21,154 nt of DNA from Plakobranchus ocellatus (taxonomy: Eukaryota; Mollusca; Gastropoda; Plakobranchidae), in NCBI GenBank assembly GCA_019648995.1, contig BLXT01006709.1, positions 329,278 to 350,431 of the forward strand, written 5' to 3'. A program made the translations under genes and the position numbers. Below, piece after piece: positions 9,870 to 19,220 of this stretch. Position 1 is the first letter of the stretch. Each line of letters starts with the position of its first letter. The notes beneath the pieces are model-generated. The model made no database searches. It was given only the letters and a program-made list of their open reading frames with translations, and was not told the origin of the DNA.

Positions 9870-11028
9870 CTACTTCTCAACGTAATCCCCGTGGAGATCG
9901 ATGCATTTTTGCCAGCGCGACAGCAGCGAATTGATACCCACTCGAAAGAAATCAACGTCAAGATTATCAAACCAATTCCTCAATTCCCTGATGAGGTCAT
10001 CTTCTGTCTTGAAAGCCATGCCTCCAAAATGGCGCTTCAAGGGTCCAACAAATGAAAGTCAGAGGTTGCCAGGTCTGGACTGTGGGCAGGATGAGGAAGA
10101 ATTTCCCAACCGTAGCGCTGCAGCCATTGCTGTGTAAGGTTTGCTGAATGAGGGATCGCATTATCGTTCTGAAGCACAACACCCCTTCTCAAGAGCCCAG
10201 GTCTTTTGGGACGAATTGCTTTTTTAAGGCGGTCAAGAGTGCTGCAGTATCGGGCAGCATTGATACACTGACCCTGTGGCAAAATGTCTAAGAGGATCAC
10301 ACCTTTCGCATCCCAGAACAGGGTAGCCATCACTTTAGCTGCGGACCTCTGCACTTTGAACTTTTTGGTGCCGGGAGAGGATGGACGTTTCCAAGTCATG
10401 GAGTCGCGCTTTGTCTCTGGGGTATTAAGATGGACCCAAGTTTCATCACCAGTAATCAGATTGTCAAAGAGGTTATTGTATGCTTGAAAGTCTCCACCAG
10501 GCCCTACACCAATATGCGTCGTATCCTCATCTCCATTGTCTTTTGGCATCGCTGCAGAAGGCATTGCAAAATTTCAACCCTTTGAAGCTTGTGATCCTCC
10601 GTTAACATTTTTGGAACCCATTGGGCAGACACCTTCCGATATCCCAAAGTGTCATGGACTATTTCATGAACTGTACTCTTTGGAATTTCGAGTTTTAAAG
10701 CAATTTCGCGTATCTTCATCCTCCTGTCACATCTAATGAGTTCGTCAACACGAGTTGTGTTCTCCTCGTTGGTCGATGTTTTCGGGCAACCAGACTTTGG
10801 CTCATCACCTAGACTGGTTCGGCCCTCCCCAAACCAAGTACACCATTGATACACTCTAAATCTTGACATAGCACCCTCACCATATGTTTCTGCTATTTGT
10901 TTGTGAATTTCAGAAGGTTTTGTTCCTTTAGAAAACAAAAAACGCACAACAGCTCTGACCTCCAGCTTTAACCACTCTTTGATGGGGGTAGCTATATTGG
11001 AATCAGTAGTGTTCAATCGTGCGTTCAT
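9870..11028 (-). pseudogene. Mariner transposase (D,D34D), frameshifted
   Basis: The protein starts at ATG 11028 and ends at a TAG (9870-9872) after two frame changes. The N-terminal part (to about 10504) has the two helix-turn-helix DNA-binding regions and the linker motif WVPKML, a form of the mariner WVPHxL motif. After a frame change near 10530 comes the catalytic domain: TGDETW (first Asp), QNDNAIPH (second Asp) and HSPDLATSD (third Asp). Exactly 34 residues separate the second and third Asp. A one-base loss near 10040, where LLDP replaces the usual LFGP, shifts the frame again; the C-terminal part KRHFGGMAFK to DYVEK then completes the normal length. All three catalytic Asp codons survive, but this copy cannot make a whole enzyme without frameshifting. 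The family cuts and pastes DNA in the nucleus. Confidence 0.95.
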
Positions 11029-11120
11029 GAATGGTGCTGAAACTGCTCACCGTGAAAGTTGATTTGTTGTACTGGTGTTTCCCATTTACAGAATTAAAAA
11101 ATATGGTTTGGTTCAAGAAT

Positions 11121-11157
11121 TATGCCCCTTTTCCTGTTTCTTTTCGGACGTCCCTCG
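11121..11157 (-). repeat. Mariner right terminal inverted repeat
   Basis: This 37-bp end lies next to the TA at 11158-11159 and about 90 bases upstream of the transposase ATG. It carries the single difference from the other end. Confidence 0.97.
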
Positions 11158-11898
11158 TAATATGAATAAATAAATTTGTCTTTTGTATACCGTTACACAA
11201 CATCTTTTTCATACATAGCTTTGAACGAGATTGGCTTGTCTTTTTTTTCATTTGAGGGAGAGAGCAGAAGATTTTGCGAATGTGTGATAATAATGATAAT
11301 GACATTTTTTTTTTATAACGAGAACTTCAAAGTATTGACCTGCTCAATGAACAATAAATAAGTATTAGCTGCACATGCAAATAGTGATGATAAATAAGGA
11401 TAACAAAATCAATGCTTTTAACAGTAAATAAGCTAATCTCAAGCAAAAATGTAAAACATGTTTAAGAGTTGAAGCTCATGTTTAAAACTGTTACCGTATT
11501 AAAGTAGAAGGAAGGTCATAAACTTAGCAATTATAATAACATCTGGAAAAAAAAGTTTTTAATCTGTCTAGGCCTACTTACACTGATTGCAAATAGCTTG
11601 GAGAAGTTCATACATTAAATTTAGCTCTTTTGTTGCGATTTTTATAAAAATTTATTTTTAAACTTACCGGTTTACCAGTATTCATGTTGCATTCACGATG
11701 TACGGCTCAATAAATAACACAATTTTTGTGCAATTGTATGAATTTTTTGCATGTTTGTCTTATTGTTGTCTTGGCATTTTTCGGCGAAGCCAGGACTATG
11801 ATGAATTTAGACTAAGTCACTTTCGTTTGTACTGGACTTTCTCTTTTGCTTCTTTCTGATTTAGTTTTTGTACTGGAACTAAAAGTGGTTAATATTTT

Positions 11899-12043
11899 TT
11901 AACATGCAATTGTGTATTGATGCAAATACACTAAATCTTCTTGAAACAACCTCAAAGCATCTTCAGCAGGTCCTCTATAAGGTGGTCTCTTACCTGATGC
12001 TATTTTGAGAAATATAGACTGCTCGAACAAGAAATCACAAGTG
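11899..12043 (-). CDS. Cryptic exon candidate, 48 codons
   Basis: On the minus strand a good acceptor (CTTATTTTGCTAG) precedes an open frame of 48 codons ending in TAA at 11899-11901. The translation is complex and protein-like throughout, beginning TCDFLFEQSIFLKIASGKRP and including YRGPAEDALRLFQEDLVYL. A strong internal donor (GCATCAG then GTAAGA) at 11994 would end the exon after 50 bases, yet the frame stays open and protein-like beyond it, so both a spliced and an unspliced form are conceivable. I see no partner exon and do not recognise the domain. It could be a terminal coding exon of a leftward gene or an old fragment of a transposon protein. Confidence 0.35.
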
Positions 12044-12599
12044 CTAGCAAAATAAGGTGATTTTGTTTACATTTAGATCTACAGAGCTCTCTTTTAAAAG
12101 ATTGCTTACACTTGCAAGAAACTAGCAAACTATTGTCAATTTAGTGGGCAAAGTCCTATTTGTGATTGTCAAAACAACAATGTAGTTATTGTAGCAAAAT
12201 ATTTGAAATTGCGTATTTTGACCTAGACATTACAGTGAACCGCTGTAAGAGGGTTGCCATTTTTCCCGGAATTCCTGAGAGCTGTTGAGAGCAGCTCATC
12301 GGATTTTTCTTGTTAATCTACATTAACTTTGTGACTAAATCAAGGCATTCTAACTTGCTGGGCTGAGCTCTTTATAAGAGAGGAACAAAGTAAAATATCT
12401 CAACTTTACAAGCTTTATCTGTTATATCAATTTTCAATAATCAAAACTATATGTTTAAGGAAAGCGGGGGGATTTACAATGTGGGAAATCACTTAATCCC
12501 ATATTCATGTGGCAGCTGATTCACATCCTGAAGACTTAGAGTGGGGAAAATTAATGACTATTTTTACTGCCCATCTTGAGAGCCCTTTGCAGACATGCC

Positions 12600-12705
12600 T
12601 ACCATTACGGAAATTCCGGATTTGTTGCGGAAGTTTACCTGAAAATGACCTGCATTCCGGAAATCCGCATTTTTATCATAAAATCCGGAATTTTGCCAAT
12701 TGGTG
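12600..12705. repeat. Block of clustered CCGGA/GCGGA words
   Basis: Within about 105 bases there are TACGGAAATTCCGGATTT, TTGCGGAAG, ATTCCGGAAATCCGC and AATCCGGAATTTTG. The words appear on both strands and make the block locally self-complementary. It may be the core of a short interspersed or MITE-type repeat; I could not define ends or target duplications. Confidence 0.3.
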
Positions 12706-15469
12706 ATTGGTCATACTCTCAGAAAAAAACCTAGTCTAGATTTAGCAGTGCTTCTCTGCATAAATAATGCAAGAATATTAAAGGTCTAAAAGAAAAAAAA
12801 AATTACGGCGCTAACACTGCAACAAACTTTTCAAACTTATGCATGACGCTCTTTGCTAGACCTTTTTTCATATCACCGAGCATGCATCTTGCATACTGAA
12901 GAGGGATTGGGGTGGTTTGGGGCAAACCTATCGCTGCGGTACATAAACATAGACAAACATCGTTGTTAGGCCTACAAATACCATCACTGACTGTTGCTGC
13001 GTTGACGGTCGGTCATTCACACTGTGACGTCACTCACCTTGGCAAGGGTTTTTTTTTTAATCAGACGTATCTTTGCAAGGAAAGCAAATATAGTTCCTGG
13101 GGCTTAACCTATTCAATCTTGATTGAAGGCAGCGATAAATAGTACTATTTCTAATATAATAAGCAGCTGTGAGGCCTGGTTTACCCCCCTTTTTTTTTTT
13201 TGCTCTGTTATACCTGTGTGACCTATCGGGAAATTGAACCAGGCACATTAATTGCTAAACCGAAAGTGACCAGCGATCTTTAGCCTGCCTCTTTAATCCT
13301 AATTATTGATTTTGCTTATAAAATTGGTAGGCCTATGTGATGTTCATTGACTTAATTAGCAGACTATTTATGGCAGTGGTTGTGCATGAATTTTAGCTGG
13401 GGTTAAACAAAAAAAACCAACCTTTTTTATTTTGGAAACCACCTGTAAAAATATTACATATTTCATACCATGAATTGGAAAATGAAAGTCTTGTTTTTTA
13501 GCTCAAAATCTTTACATTGGTGAGGTCCAAGCTCCTTTATTTGGAGCTTTTCCTCCAATTTTATCCTATTCCTAGTGAATGGTTGATTGAGTGAGTCATT
13601 GATGTGATTCATCACTTGATACATTATAGGTATTCACAAATTTCCTAAAACATTTAGATTTTAGAAAGAAAAAAGTTTTGTGAAAAATCATTCAAGTGTA
13701 TGAAGTCCAAAGATAAACTCATAATTTTGGCTTGAAGTATCATAAGCTGTGAGGAAATGCACTTCATATGACTGATTGATGAGTGAGAAGTTGGAAATGA
13801 TGAGACCTTGATCAAACGTCAAATGACATATTATTTTTAGGGAATTTTCTGTCAGTGTGGCTGTAAGAGTGTAAACTCTTTACAAGACCTCTTGTACTGC
13901 TTTTGTAATACTAAGTTACAGCTTTGCTGGTTCAACATTTTTCCTTGATCCATGATGCCCTTTAGCTGACATGAAACCACTTTATTAAAAAAAAAAATTA
14001 AAAAAAAAGAATGATAGGTTTAATATGAACAGTATTTTTCATAAAGATTGCCTATTAATTACAGAGAGAGAACATCTTCAAGATAAATCTACTTAAGTGC
14101 TATGCTGTTAAACACTCATAGCTGTATTTAAATAAATTTTATGATAATTCTGTATCTCAAACTACTCAGAATTGAACATCCAGCCTCCAATCTTAACGAA
14201 AGAGTGAGAACTTTACTGAACATTTCTACCATGACCATATGATTTTGGCTTAGCTCAATGTATACCTTGCTTAATTCAAGCTTAGTCTGGACTTTGCCAC
14301 CAAACAAAAGTAAGACTAAGGCAAGTCTTGCCTTGAGGGGAAGTCATTCACAGAATGGGTATTGCTGCACTTCTCCATCCTGAGTTTTCAGGGCAAAAAG
14401 CCTCTTCGCATTTATTTCATGGTCAGTTCAAAATCTTCCTTTTCCAAATAGTAACCATAAGGAATTTGTACTGTTTCATATTTGCCTGCTATATAAAATT
14501 TCCATACTCTATTCTTTTTAGTAAGTTTCTTAGTATTGGTTCTCTGGTGCAGGATTTTTTTTTTTTAAATCCCAAAACATTATTCAAAAGCCTCTTTTGA
14601 AGTGGTGTGATAGCAAAAAAAATAAATAGTCATTTGACCTTTAAAGTTTAAAAAAGGTTGAAAAATATGAAATATATTTTAGAATGTGAAGAAAACTTTT
14701 AGTTAATATCAACAATTTTTTGGTAAAGCTAGAAATTGTCCACATGAGACTGAAATTTTCTTCATTTCATAACTATCGATGTAGAATAATATTGCTTTGT
14801 GTGCATTTTATAATAAAAAATCTCCCTAAAAATAGCCTGGCCTTGGATTGTAAAGACTGTATTTCAAGGGCCTAGATCAGTAGTAACCTACTACAAGCAG
14901 TAGTAATATAGGGACTCCCTATTTTGCATTTGGCTGCTTGACCTATACATCTTATTTTTATAAATGATCTTAATCTATCAATCTGCATTGCTTGCCACAT
15001 TGAGTCATGAATGGTATCAGATTTTAAATTTGAAATCATATGGCAAATGCATCTATGTTGGTGAACTTAGGACCAAAGATTATCTGCAATGCCCAGGTAG
15101 AATTGGCAAAGCAACCGCAAACATCACAGTTGGTCTTTCACTAACTGTGTCATCTGTATGGGGAAAGAAGCAAATGGGTATGCCAACTGTGAATTAAATC
15201 CTAAGAGTGTCTTCCACCAGCACATGAAAAGTAGCAATGCTACCCATGCCGCATGACTATTTCAATTTTAAAGGGGATTTGTTTGAAGGATCAGAGTACA
15301 TTAAAGCTTTAGAGTTGTTATTTAAGCCTATCTCCATCTAACAGCAGTAGATGGAAGGGTGTACTATAAAGTCACAACTTTAATTTAAAAGAAAAAAATT
15401 CTCTTCTAATCAATGCAAGATGAGTGAAAAGTAATTTTTTTCCCCAAATCTCATGTTACATTGATTCAC

Positions 15470-15489
15470 AAAAAAAAAAAAAAAAAAAA
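15470..15489 (+). repeat. A(20) homopolymer
   Basis: Twenty consecutive A residues. It could be the tail of a retroposed sequence, but nothing recognisable as a SINE precedes it and no flanking duplication is visible. Confidence 0.9.
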
Positions 15490-16004
15490 GTTTGTTAGTC
15501 TCATTTTCCTCATTATAAATGCCATTATCTAATCTCTCCTAATCCGACTAAACTATCCTTCAAAGAATGCAAATACTTTAATCTTTCACTCGCAAAATCA
15601 ATCTATAGAGGGTAAACAGGACTGACAAGGAATTTTATGTGCTGGAGATAAAGATTTAAACTAGATTTTAGCCTCTAGAGATCTAAGCTTAGTCTTTGAT
15701 CTAGCGTTGAGACTGAATATGAAGACAGACCAAAGTCTTCATTGTTAGTTACCTTATCAAGAGGTGAAGTTTTAGTGTATTGTGCAGGACTGCTGGCAGT
15801 AACATGTTGCTTTTGAAAGTTTCTTTTTGTTTGGATGCTTTGTTTTCGAAAAATTGTTGTGGATATATCCATGCTGAGTGCATTTTTTTCAATCATGACA
15901 AAACCACTAATGTTATGATTTCATTTCACATAAAGGCATACTTTTTCTAACTGACTTTTGCACTAGGGCTCATCAGCTCTTTTCCAGTTTGATTATAGTG
16001 TAAA

Positions 16005-16257
16005 ATGTGGTTCTTTTTCAAGGAGGTAAGTAAAGGTGAAACAAATACAGGGTCTCGGCACAAGTTAAATAAATTTAAATGACATTGTTTTAAATTATAA
16101 TAACCATAATTTTACATTTCTCTTTTTTCTTTTTCAGATCTCTTTTTATCTTACATATGCAGCAGTTGGAAACTTATATATCACCGACAGAGTGTTGAAT
16201 TATTGGAGCCACATAAACACTCCTTGTAAGGCAAGGGTCATATCACTTTTTTTATAA
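16005..16257 (+). promoter_or_regulatory. Spliced upstream ORF of 46 codons in the 5' leader
   Basis: An ATG at 16005 opens a frame that, after removal of the intron 16026-16137, runs 46 codons to TAA at 16255-16257. It ends two bases before the main ATG at 16260 and is in a different frame. It begins MWFFFKEISF. It would place a terminating ribosome almost on the main start, a layout compatible with reinitiation control. It depends on the intron being real and could be a coincidence. Confidence 0.35.
16026..16137 (+). other. 112-nt intron in the 5' leader
   Basis: The donor is GGAG followed by GTAAGT (16026). The acceptor at 16137 is preceded by a near-continuous pyrimidine run (TTTCTCTTTTTTCTTTTTCAG), with branch-point-like TAATAAC sequences about 35-40 bases upstream. 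Both signals are close to consensus and the length is plausible for a small invertebrate intron. A weaker acceptor ending at 15987 would make the preceding exon 38 bases; alternatively, transcription starts upstream without it. Confidence 0.6.
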
Positions 16258-16259
16258 AG

Positions 16260-16880
16260 ATGGCAGCCAATCTTGGCCAGGCATTTTTGGGGGGGGCTGG
16301 GATTGTCCCCACCCTTGCCCAAGAGCTTGCTGGCAATTTTGAGAGCAGGGAATCTTTCCATGATTACATTTACTCAAAGCTGATTCTTGGTGAGCAGGGT
16401 GGTGATAAATCTGGGACAGCACCAACCACTTCCACTGGTGCGGGCAATGGAAACAACCAGGCTGGTGCAGTCAGCGGAGTAAACACACCAGTATTTCCTA
16501 ACACAAACCTATCGGCCAGCTACCCAAACCCACTCCCCCCAGTGTCTGGTCAGGGCGGATTCTCAGGCCATCAGGGAACGTCGGGGATTCCCACACACAT
16601 GGTCAACGCTGGTGGAAGTGGGGTTCTACTCAACAACATTGGCAACAGCAACAACAGCGCCACTGGCAGTCTGGCAGGGCAGAATGTTGCTGGGCCAGGC
16701 AGGGGAGGGTTCGTCACCCCAAGCAGCCAAGAGTCCAACAATGCTCTGAACAATGGTGGAAGTAATGCTACGCCTGCTGCAACAGCAACCCCAAAGTCAA
16801 AGAAAAAGCCTCAACAGGGCCAACAGAACATCCAGCAAGGAGGGACTGCTGATGGACTAGCTGAAGGGGAAGGTGTAAAG
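16260..16880 (+). CDS. N-terminal coding exon of an unrecognised Gly/Asn/Ser-rich protein
   Basis: ATG 16260 is in good context (AAGATGG) and opens 207 codons that end exactly in phase 0 at AAG followed by GTAAAA, a usable donor; the unspliced frame would stop four codons later. Residues 1-45 look folded or helical (MAANLGQAFLGGAGIVPTLA, then ESFHDYIYSKLILGE). The rest is low complexity, rich in Gly, Asn, Ser, Thr, Pro and Gln, with a Lys-rich PKSKKKPQQ near residue 180 that could be a nuclear localisation signal. Such composition is common in metazoan transcriptional or chromatin regulators, but that is inference and I do not recognise the protein. The region is GC-richer than its flanks, as expected of coding DNA. 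The following intron would contain the LINE fragment. Confidence 0.75.
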
Positions 16881-17087
16881 GTAAAAAAAAATTAAATACT
16901 TATTTTCTTTAGCTTCAAACCCTATATCTTTATACATCCCTAACTTTTTTTCAGTTTGTAATTAAATATCAATGTGTTTTGCTTGTTAGAGTATTTCCAG
17001 TTCCTGGTCAGGTTACGCTCCAAGGCACCATCCTGTTGCACATAACCCCGTGTGGGGAAAGAATGTGCTCCAGCGTGGCTGCCGCGG

Positions 17088-17460
17088 GTCGTAAGAGGCG
17101 ACCAGGGCAGGTTGTTGCCTATGGTCTGCCTCTCATCAGGACAAGGTGACATCTCTTCTCCACCTGGCTTTTGTCTTCTATCCCCACTTCCTTTCCCGCG
17201 CTATTGACCCATTTACTTCTCCTTCTGCTATTCTCTGCTTCTTTCTCTTCCCATGTGGAGTCTGGGATAGAATCAACCCACTGTACTGTGTGAGTCGTAG
17301 GAGGCAACTTAAACAGGGTGTTGCCCATGAACTGCCTCTCTCTAATACATAGGCGACATCTCTCCATCTTGCTTTGTCTTCTATCCCTACTTCCTTTCCT
17401 GCGCTATCGTCCCATCCACGTCTTTTCATACTATCCTCTACTTCTATCCACCGTAGCCCT
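17088..17460 (+). repeat. Two diverged tandem units in the LINE leader, period about 206 bp
   Basis: Unit 1 starts at 17088 (GTCGTAAGAGGCGACC) and unit 2 at 17294 (GTCGTAGGAGGCAACT). Both continue through a GTTGCC..TG..CTGCCTCTC segment, a GACATCTCT segment, TTTGTCTTCTATCC, ACTTCCTTTCC and GCGCTAT. They lie upstream of ORF1, where repeated monomers act as promoter units in some LINEs, for example mouse L1. A CCCGTRTGGGG word also recurs at about 17047 and 17528. Confidence 0.75.
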
Positions 17461-17886
17461 CTGGTGCTGGGAATACTTGAGAGGCCCACCCCCACAGTGT
17501 GGGCGCCTTGTTTGCCGTGAGGTACGACCCGTATGGGGGAAGGGGTGGATCCTGGAGGTTGAGGTGGTGATGGCCAGGCAATAGTGGCTGTCACTCATCA
17601 ACATGCCTCCTTGGCCACTTCCTTCTCCTGAGACAGTAGGGCAGCGGTGACCCATGCTGCCCAAACAGCTGGTCATTTTTCTCTGAATAGGGCTAGGGTC
17701 AATCCCAGTAGAAGTCCCACGCCCTCTGCTGGGATTATATCTCCAGGGTAGCCCTGGCACAGAGCTGGAGTGCTGCGCAATGTGTCCCCCTTGGTTGGGC
17801 TCCGTGTCAGGCGGGGAGCCCTGGAGCTGAAGTCTAAAACCCTCCTAAAAAAAAAAACACCCTCTGACCGCTCCCCACAACTCAAC

Positions 17887-19211
17887 ATGGCAAAGAAGCC
17901 TTGCATAGAGGCAGCTCGTAGGGCTGCTTCTGTTGCTAGCAAAAGGAAGGCAGAGGATTTTCCTACTTTGATGAATGTGTCTCCCTTTGCCGGCTGGTCA
18001 CCATTTAAAAAATTTATGGTGATCAGCTCGAAAGGATCTGCAAAGGTGGCCGATAGGTCACCTTTTAAGGTCCATAGGGAGTTGGAAGTCGATTCTGGGT
18101 GACGAAACCATCGAGGTCACCAAACTTGGAAGTGTTGACCTCATGGTCAAGTTAAAAGTCGAACGACCAGGCGAAGAAGCTGGGAGCAACCGCGACGTTC
18201 TTGGACATCCCTGTGACTGTGAGCCTGAACAGTTCCAAGGGAGTTATTCTTAGTCATGATCTATGGTGTTGCATGGTGGAGGAGCTGAGTGGCGTCACTC
18301 ATGCTGGGCGCATCAAGGTGCGTCGGGGTGATGACAAAATTCAAACCGACACCGTCGTCCTAATCTTTGATAGCCCAAAGCTGCCAAGTAGAATACATGC
18401 GGGGCACCTGATTCTTGATGTCAGACCGTACGTCCTGCTCCCGATGCGCTGCTGTTAGTGCCAACACTATGGCCACGGCAAGGACAGGTGTAAGAAACCT
18501 GCTACTGTATGCGTTAGATGTGGCAAGGGTGGTCACGTCGAATCTGACTGTTCGGCTGGCCCCCAATGTGTAAACTGCAGAGGAGACCATGCAGCCGAAG
18601 TTCCTGGAAGAACAAGCCATTCTTCATTACAAAGCTGAGAATGGCAATATGTTTCAGCAAGCCCATAAGGCAGTTGTGGTTGAACTCCGTAAAATGATTT
18701 CAATGCGAGCTTTTGCTAGTGCCATCAAGTCTCAACTTCGAACGAAGCCAGCAGGGCTCCCCAAGGATGGCGGCAGAAGTGCTCCTCCTGCCCCACCCAA
18801 GGGGAAGAAAGCCCAGAAAGATTCGCCGGCTCCCATTCCTCAGGGAGCAGCAGAAATCAAAATACCAGCCAAGCGCAGGGCCAAAAAGTCGAAAAGTCAG
18901 GAGGCCCTAGGGAAACATTCAATCGTTTTGCGCCTCTGGCCATGGATGCTGAGGATACGATATCCTCAATCTGGGGGGATTCCTCAACCCCCAGCTCCCC
19001 AAGGACCTCCGCCTCCCCTATGGAGTGCCCTCCCTCCCCCTCCAAACCCCAATCCCCCCCCCCCGGCGGAGAAACCCCAAGGTCCTTCGCCTTTCCCCTC
19101 GCCTCCCTACCCCTTCACTCCCAAAGTCCATGTTCAAGAGGGAGTGAAGCAACCTAAGAAAATAAAGGCTTGGCAGGCCAGCCAAAGGGTAGCCTGCCAA
19201 GAAATAAATAG
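17887..19211 (+). pseudogene. LINE ORF1 (Gag-like, three zinc knuckles), disrupted
   Basis: The likely start is ATG 17887 (MAKKPCIEAARRAASVASKR), although the frame is open from 17770. The frame breaks at about 18098 and again at about 18156, after which KSNDQAKKLGATATFLDIPV continues. Three zinc knuckles follow at about 18450-18600: a first CX2CX4HX4C containing an in-frame TAG (18456-18458) between its first two Cys, an intact CVRCGKGGHVESDC, and a CVNCRGDH start of a third. A further frame change near 18590 leads to EEQAILHYKAENG, the segment that normally follows the knuckles. Another near 18925 leads to NRFAPLAMDAEDT and a Pro/Ser-rich tail. That frame has a TAA at 19155 and a final TAG at 19209-19211, just before ORF2. 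In the family ORF1 is the RNA-binding chaperone; this copy cannot encode it. Confidence 0.88.
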
Positions 19212-19220
19212 TCTGTGGTA

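Larger units (their letters stand above)
9773..11157 (-). mobile_element. Full-length mariner transposon, 1,385 bp
   Basis: Both ends are 37-bp inverted repeats starting CGAGGGAYGTCCGAAAAGAA (9773-9809 and 11121-11157) that differ at a single position (T on the left, C on the right). They are flanked by TA at 9771-9772 and 11158-11159, the Tc1/mariner target duplication. One transposase gene fills the inside on the minus strand. Length, ends, TA duplication and a D,D34D transposase together identify a mariner element. The near-identity of the ends implies a fairly recent insertion, although the transposase frame is broken. Confidence 0.97.
11160..15960. other. Long non-coding stretch, intergenic or intronic
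   Basis: No clear gene apart from the exon candidate at 11899-12043. The short open frames at 12509-12706, 14355-14600, 14964-15197 (plus) and 15675-15896 (minus) have no motifs and no splice support I trust. Local features are a block rich in CCGGAA words (12600-12705), TAGGCCTA palindromes at 11569, 12967 and 13328, TAGATCTA at 12074, several short palindromes (for example AAGGCAAG-T-CTTGCCTT near 14318) and a 20-base A run at 15470. Confidence 0.55.

Noticed and set aside
9852..10736. Plus-strand frames opposite the mariner transposase
   Set aside because: They are shadows of the transposase coding strand.
13190..13260. tRNA-like B box (GGTTCAATTTCCCG on the minus strand) suggesting a SINE
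   Set aside because: The box has an extra base, no A box is at the right distance and no tail or target duplication is visible.
15470..15489. Poly-A run as the 3' tail of a retroposon
   Set aside because: Nothing recognisable precedes it and there is no flanking duplication, so it is kept only as a homopolymer.
15675..15896. Minus-strand frame of 73 codons upstream of the host exon
   Set aside because: Hydrophilic composition, but no motif, no splice support and an antisense position close to a better plus-strand gene.
17178..17942. Minus-strand frames of 138, 109 and 89 codons
   Set aside because: They overlap in different frames opposite the GC-richer LINE leader, which is stop-poor; they follow the tandem units and have no domains.
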